Below are positions 58,850 through 64,000 of a DNA stretch of 64,000 bases, in pieces (the first letter of the stretch is position 1; each line of letters opens with the position of its first letter). Made by a program: the position numbers and the translations under genes. The notes beneath the pieces were generated by a model that saw only the letters and a list, made by a program, of their open reading frames with translations, ran no database searches and was not told the DNA's origin. The stretch covers positions 186,001 through 250,000 of the forward strand of contig JAHLKD010000064.1 of NCBI GenBank assembly GCA_025526935.1, given 5' to 3'. This stretch comes from Cladochytrium replicatum. Its lineage: Eukaryota; Chytridiomycota; Chytridiomycetes; Cladochytriales; Cladochytriaceae.

Positions 58850-61440
58850 ATTGACAAGACTCTGCTTGACCTATTGGCATCTCAAGCTCATTTTGTTCAG
58901 AGAGCTCATCAAAATACTCATGGTGGCAGAGCAGCATGAAACAGTTCGGATTCAGGCTACTACCGGTTCAGAAAACTCAGCTTTACCCATTCCTAAAGCT
59001 CCAGCAGATCCTGTTAAATTCTGTTTATCCTTGGAGGGCTACCCATTATTTTGCGCAATAGGTTTTTTCTCATGGGCTTGAAAGTTTTTTATGCAATTGC
59101 TTGATTTATGCTTTGGGCAGTCATGCTGTTTATTTTCTTTATTGTCACTGTTGAATGTTCTTGTTATGGTGTGAATTTCTGTGTGGAAATGTACTGTGTG
59201 GGAATATTTGCTGCAGGTGTGAGTGGCTTGTTGCTTGAGACAGTGGAACAAACCAAACACTCACACACCACAGTCTTCCTGGTTAAGCAATCCCAGCCTT
59301 ATTTTGTATTAGCCACAGAGTGCTTGTGTGCAACAAGGGAATTTTGCTTTATCATCACCCCATATTCAACTGGGCCAAGTGACGGAACCTGGAGCTGTTG
59401 TGCTAGCTAAAGTACAGCTAAAAACACCCTACTGCTGCTAGGAGAAACACTTGGCTTTTAACAGGTGGTGGTTTCATCCAGGACCCACCATTTTTGCTCT
59501 TTTTGTGCGTTCACTCAGGAACCTATTACTGGTTACACAAACACTTCCCTGATTACTCAGAATTACAGGTGATCAGTTTCGATTATTTTACACATTTTTC
59601 TGAGCACAATATGTCAACAACTTCGAGGGTTCAGGATCGCTTGGCGAGGGCTCATGTTGGACAGCTTTCGAACCTTGGGAACGATTGCGGCATCTTGTGG
59701 AGCGCTTGGAGGAACTTTGCGATGTGTGGAAGAATGAGTTTTGTTGATGTATTCATTGGAGGATGTTGCTGGATTTTTGGCCAGTGTTGGATCTGGCCAG
59801 ATCACTGTCCCAAATGCACTTGTGGATTTGCTAAACCATGCGCGTGAAGAAGGACGTGCCGAATCGGCTTTATTGCTCGAGCAGCTTAAAATCGAGAACG
59901 ATGCACTCACTATGCAGTTCGCGGCGCTTGCGGATAACTTGGTTCTGGCGTTCCTGATGTCGAGGACAATGGAGAGAAGCGTTGGACTGATTCTCAGACC
60001 CAGACCGATTTTTTGGATGCTGATTTATTGAATCATGATGGAATTAGCCAAAACTTCGCAGATCTGCAGCAGGAACTGGCGAGAGCTTGTCAAGAGCTTC
60101 CCGTTGCACAGGAGAATGCAGCGGAAGCACGGCGCAAGGCAGCCAGCGCTTCAGCAGAGCTAAAGACAGCTTTGATCGGCGGAGGTAAAGCGAGTTTCAG
60201 CTCTGGATGACTTGGTCCAGTTGAAGTCATCCCAAGAGCTTGCCAGCCAACTCTGCATCGAGGCCAAATTGCTAGAGGTCGAACTGGCCTCAGTGAACGC
60301 TGGTGGAGCCAGTCTTTGCGCTCGTTTGGATTGCGACAACATACGCGACGGCGAAATGGCGCAGCAGAACAGGCGTGGGAGCAAGGTCTCCTCACAAACC
60401 AAAAATGGACCTCCAACATTGGCAGATCAATTTTTGTGGTCTGTGGTGAGCAGAATGCAAGGCCAACCACAAATTGCGAGAAGCTTTGGATTAATCAATT
60501 GCTGAATGTGACAGATTCAAGAGGGATCGTGATCAGATTCTAGCATTACTTGCAGTGTCATCATCATCTAACGATCAGCACTCCGATGTGCAAGAGGACC
60601 GAAGGACTTGGCATCACAACAAGCTTCCCCAGTTTTGCCATCTGCCCAATTTGTTTTGAAAGATGCAGCTGTACCAACAGTGAAAACACTCAGAACTAGT
60701 GATTATCATGGACCTACGGCGGATGTTTTCCAGAGCTTTCCAGTTGGCCAATCTTCCCCTCTACAGGGAAATATTTGACTGGAAATTGTTTCAGCACTCC
60801 AACAAACTGGGCTTCTCACCAAACGATCAGAGAGTTGGACCAGAATGCTCTGAACATGTTGAACAAAGCTGTGTAGGTTGTGTGGGTCAATTCACAGAGT
60901 AATGATAATATGAGATGAATAAAGAAGATTGCAAGTTGAACAAAAGCTGTGGTCTGGATCCTCAGGTTATGTGTGTCGATTTATGGGTTAATGATAATAA
61001 GAGATGAATAAAGAAGATTGCGAGTCACAAGTGCTGGCGCAAGAGAATGCTCCTTGTGTGTATCGCCACAGGCTCCTTAAATAAGTGTACTGTCGTTTTG
61101 GCTTTTCCTTCTGGAAGCTCTGGATCGCAGCGATAAGGTTTGACTTTAATATCTTGACCAACCTCAACCAATTGGTCCAACTCAACGTCACTATGGATGC
61201 CGGTGGGACAAAGAGGGCCATGCGGGCAAAGGCAAAGGCGAAAGCGAAAGCCAAGGCTGCGAAGTTGGAGGATATTTGTACCTTGCATCCGAACTCGTCT
61301 CACACCAATGCTCAATGCCGTAAGCAGGGTGCTCAGGTGGCTCAGGCAGTGGCGGTGGGAGTAGCAGTTCCACTGGGACCAAGCAGCAGGGTCTGCCACG
61401 AGTCAAATTGTTTATTATTTGCGCGAGTCAAATCGAGGGG
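58850..61440 (+). mobile_element. Retroelement debris, gag-like
   Basis: Broken frames in gag-like order: L-L-D-L-L-A-S-Q-A-H-F-V-Q-R near 58860, P-V-K-F-C-L-S-L-E-G-Y near 59010, and a coiled-coil stretch in two frames at about 59770-60330 (L-L-L-E-Q-L-K-I-E-N-D-A-L and A-D-L-Q-Q-E-L-A-R-A-C-Q-E-L). At about 61270-61330 is I-C-T-L-H-P-N-S-S-H-T-N-A-Q-C-R, which resembles a retrotransposon zinc knuckle. A repeat unit, agatgaataaagaagattg, is present near 60911 and 60999. Nothing is intact. Confidence 0.5.
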
Positions 61441-61724
61441 AGCTCCCTGATTTGCTCAAATCTGATTTGAGCAAATAGGGGTGCCAATTTGTCAAATACA
61501 AATGGTACCTACCTATTTGGCAAATGGGCCGCAAGGCTTGGGCAAACATTTGTCGAATATTGTGTGTGTTATAATATGTTTCCAGACCACCCAACATTAA
61601 TACTCTTACACTCCTGATTCCCCTTAAACAGTAACTTGGACTTTCATTGATTGTTCTTGTAATTTGAGGTAGACATCAAGCAAATGCCAAAAGAAAAAAG
61701 GAGGTAAGGAATTTCAGGCTTGTA

Positions 61725-63000
61725 ATGACTTACCTAGGATACAGGTCAAAGAGATCGAAACAACAACAAAATAAGGGCAACGTCTACAATGAAGAACCAG
61801 AGGATATTGATAAAAGTTCATCAACATCTTCACAGCTTGAAAGTGAGAGGGAAACCCAGAACAACTCCCGCAATCGTAAACAACGCAAGTTGAATACTTC
61901 ACGCAGATCATTTCAAGCTCAGCACAAGCAGTTGAGGGTGAGGGGGAGGCTAATAGCCAGGGCTCTTTTACTGCAGCAGAACCAACTTCTGAACTCGGCA
62001 TGGCCCAAGATGCTGCCAGAGTCGGGACTGAGACAAGATTTTCATCGAGTATCCACAGCTACAATAAACGAGAGAAGCAAATGGAGGGTGGTGTTGAGGT
62101 TGAGTACGACGTTTGCATCAAATGCCAACAAATGACGAAGATGGTGCGCTACAAGGTTATCAGTAGTTTGACAACAAATCAGAGGGTAAGTCTTGCAACT
62201 TTAAATGCTGCCTCTTGCTCTGTTTTTTTTAACCAATGCTTTGAAGTGACATCTTCGCGCTAGGCATTCCATTGACCTTGATGAAATTGATAAAGGGTTG
62301 AAAAGTCCAAATTGACTGTGGCGCAAATGCTTCAAGTGCAGAGTGGGAAGCACCGCATAAGTCTGGAATTGAATGAGTTTACCTCATTACTCACAATCTC
62401 TGCAGGGGTCATTCAAGCAAAAAGTAGCAAACAGATTGCTCATTGAGGCAATTGTCTGCGATGGCCTCTCTTTTAACCTGTCATCCTGGATCCACTTCCG
62501 TTGGTTTTTGTCATAATTGTGCCCAGAGTTTGTTCATCACTCACCTCAGACAACCAAACGGCTCCTCATGAAGATCTACTCTGCTGAACTTAGGCAAGTC
62601 AAAAGGAAAATTTCAGGTAAGCACAATTCAGTTTTGACAAATATCCATGAATTAATGTCATTGCTTATGCTCAATAATTCTTCCCCTAGGTCTTGTTCCA
62701 GGGAGGATGTCATTTACATGTGGACGAGCAAGTCAGGGAAACCTTTCATTGGAGTCAACGGCCACTGGATTGATTCAGATTGGAAACTTTGTGCTTGTGT
62801 TCTTGGTTTCAAGGAGGCCATACAGGCAAAGCAATTCAGGATGCATTTGTGTCCATTATCGATGAATATAATCTTTTTTTTGAAAAGGTAAGATTTCCTT
62901 GACAGCTCAACTTTCGATCATGATATCCTTACAGTTTGTTTATTAGATCGGCTGGATCACAGCAGATAATGCTGTTAAGTATTTCGATTGATGGACTTGG
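61725..63000 (+). mobile_element. hAT-family transposase remnant, second family
   Basis: After a basic, Ser/Gln-rich start (61725-62000) comes a C-I-K-C pair (62110) like a BED zinc finger. At 62700-62870 is D-V-I-Y-M-W-T-S-K-S-G-K-P-F-I-G-V, then H-W-I-D-S-D-W-K-L, the catalytic-core block of hAT transposases, followed in another frame by A-F-V-S-I-I-D-E-Y-N. An intron-like gap (62886-62947) precedes G-W-I-T-A-D-N-A-V. Frames are broken. It differs in sequence from the element at 1-1260. Confidence 0.65.
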
Positions 63001-63121
63001 CCAATCCAGTCATTGATAGTACAAAAACACAAACGCCCGATATACAGAAATGTCACTCTTCACTGAGCAACATTTCTAACTATTGAACTAAAGCATATAG
63101 ATGATGATCTATTACGAGTTT

Positions 63122-64000
63122 GGATACCGTTGCAGACGAAGAAATCGATGAGGATATAAACGACGACCCCATATATTACCGCTTAGAAGAAGCCGGTGAC
63201 ATGCATGTTGTTGAACATTTACATGGACTAGACGATGATGACCCAGACGATGCTGATTATGATCCAAATGCTGATTTATCGACTCCACAATCCATTACTG
63301 AAGAATCTCCGAATTTGTCTTCCGTATCTCCTGTAGAGGAATATGATGCACAACTCGAAAGTGATCTTCAATTCATTGGAGAAGATGTCGACGAAGCATA
63401 TGCAGCAAGAAAACGAAAACGTCAAGCAAGTGCAAATTTGTCGAACGCCAAAAGGAAACAAAATTCCTTGTTTACCCGGTCCGTTCCTAATATCGATTGG
63501 ACCCTGAAGGCCGATTCCTCATATCCAACACAACCAATTGCGAATGGAAATATACGGACTGCACCAAAGACTCTTCGTGAGGCTTTATCACGATCCGATG
63601 AGGCTCCATTCTGGTTAGCGGCGATGAAGGAGGAAGTTACACAACTAGTCGGCAACAATACTTGGGCCGAAACGTTTTTACCTGATGGACGGAATTTATT
63701 ATCGGGCAAATGGGTTTTCACATATAAGCTTGACGAACATGGCAATATTACTCGATTCAAAGCACGTTGGGTCGTACGAGGATTTTCACAGATTGAAGGA
63801 TTGGATTTCGATGAAACCTATTCTCCAGTTACGAAAACGTCCACGATCCGTTTTCTGATTGCATTAGCAGCATTAGTCGGCATGATCATATTCCAGTTTG
63901 ATATCAAGGGTGCATATCTCAATGCGATACTGGAAGAAGAGAACTACGTCGAACTCCCTCATGGTTTCGGACGAGTAGATTTCCAGAATCGACCCATCGT
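63122..64000 (+). mobile_element. Ty1/Copia-type polyprotein, RT start, runs off window
   Basis: An open frame with no stop runs to the right edge. An acidic stretch and a nuclear-signal-like K-R-K-R lead to the Copia RT block: T-L-R-E-A-L-S, W-L-A-A-M-K-E-E-V, G-K-W-V-F-T-Y-K-L, F-K-A-R-W-V-V-R-G-F-S-Q, Y-S-P-V-T-K and Q-F-D-I-K-G-A-Y-L-N. Integrase and gag sequences are absent upstream within the window, because the hAT remnant ends just before. The element is therefore 5'-truncated or its 5' part lies elsewhere. Confidence 0.85.

Overview
The window looks like nuclear DNA of a zoosporic fungus, most likely a chytrid. The genes are intron-rich. I traced introns of about 40 to 110 nt with GT..AG ends across phase-consistent exons. 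The gene content is fungal: a Par-1/MARK kinase, a GT28-type sterol glucosyltransferase, a HET-domain protein, a NACHT-WD40 remnant, a PL4 rhamnogalacturonan lyase, and two large ankyrin-like proteins built from D-W-A-S-x-N-G-H-x-x-V-L-x-W-W units. I remember the last family from chytrid genomes; no database search was possible. Coordinates for spliced genes are outer bounds, with exons listed in the evidence.

Layout. 1-1260: decayed hAT transposase. 1315-5821: three genes for secreted or surface proteins, including the PL4 lyase. 6251-8207: HET-domain protein. 8448-9788: ankyrin-like repeat protein. 9928-12125: Lys/Glu/Pro repeat protein. 12579-14303: D-lactate dehydrogenase. 14575-21310: nest of non-LTR retrotransposon (LINE) copies, followed at once by a tRNA-Met gene (21538-21610). 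21844-23379: second ankyrin-like repeat protein. 24087-29452: divergent gene pair with polyamine-enzyme domains. 30122-33965: pterin dehydratase, an orphan 648-residue protein and a small gene. 34290-36720: broken NACHT-WD40 gene. 36974-38069: LPNEI/ankyrin-like protein. 38224-42745: seven-helix membrane protein head-to-head with the Par-1/MARK kinase. 42878-45169: ribosomal protein S29 and a low-complexity coiled-coil protein. 46323-50091: papain-fold-like domain joined to a sterol glucosyltransferase. 50754-54275: 1173-residue scaffold-like protein. 55869-58078: DDHD phospholipase. 58400-64000: retroelement debris, a second hAT element, and a Copia-type reverse transcriptase that runs off the edge.

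The part that most deserves attention is 24087-29452. One gene fuses a bacterial-type, pyruvoyl-dependent S-adenosylmethionine decarboxylase to a spermidine synthase behind an N-terminal membrane anchor. Its divergent neighbour has the same kind of anchor, then a spermidine-synthase-like domain, then a decarboxylase-like domain that has lost its catalytic residues, then an apparently intact SET methyltransferase domain. The two share a roughly 640-nt intergenic region that could be a bidirectional promoter. I do not know of a description of the second architecture. The SAM-related domains suggest a linked function, but that is inference.
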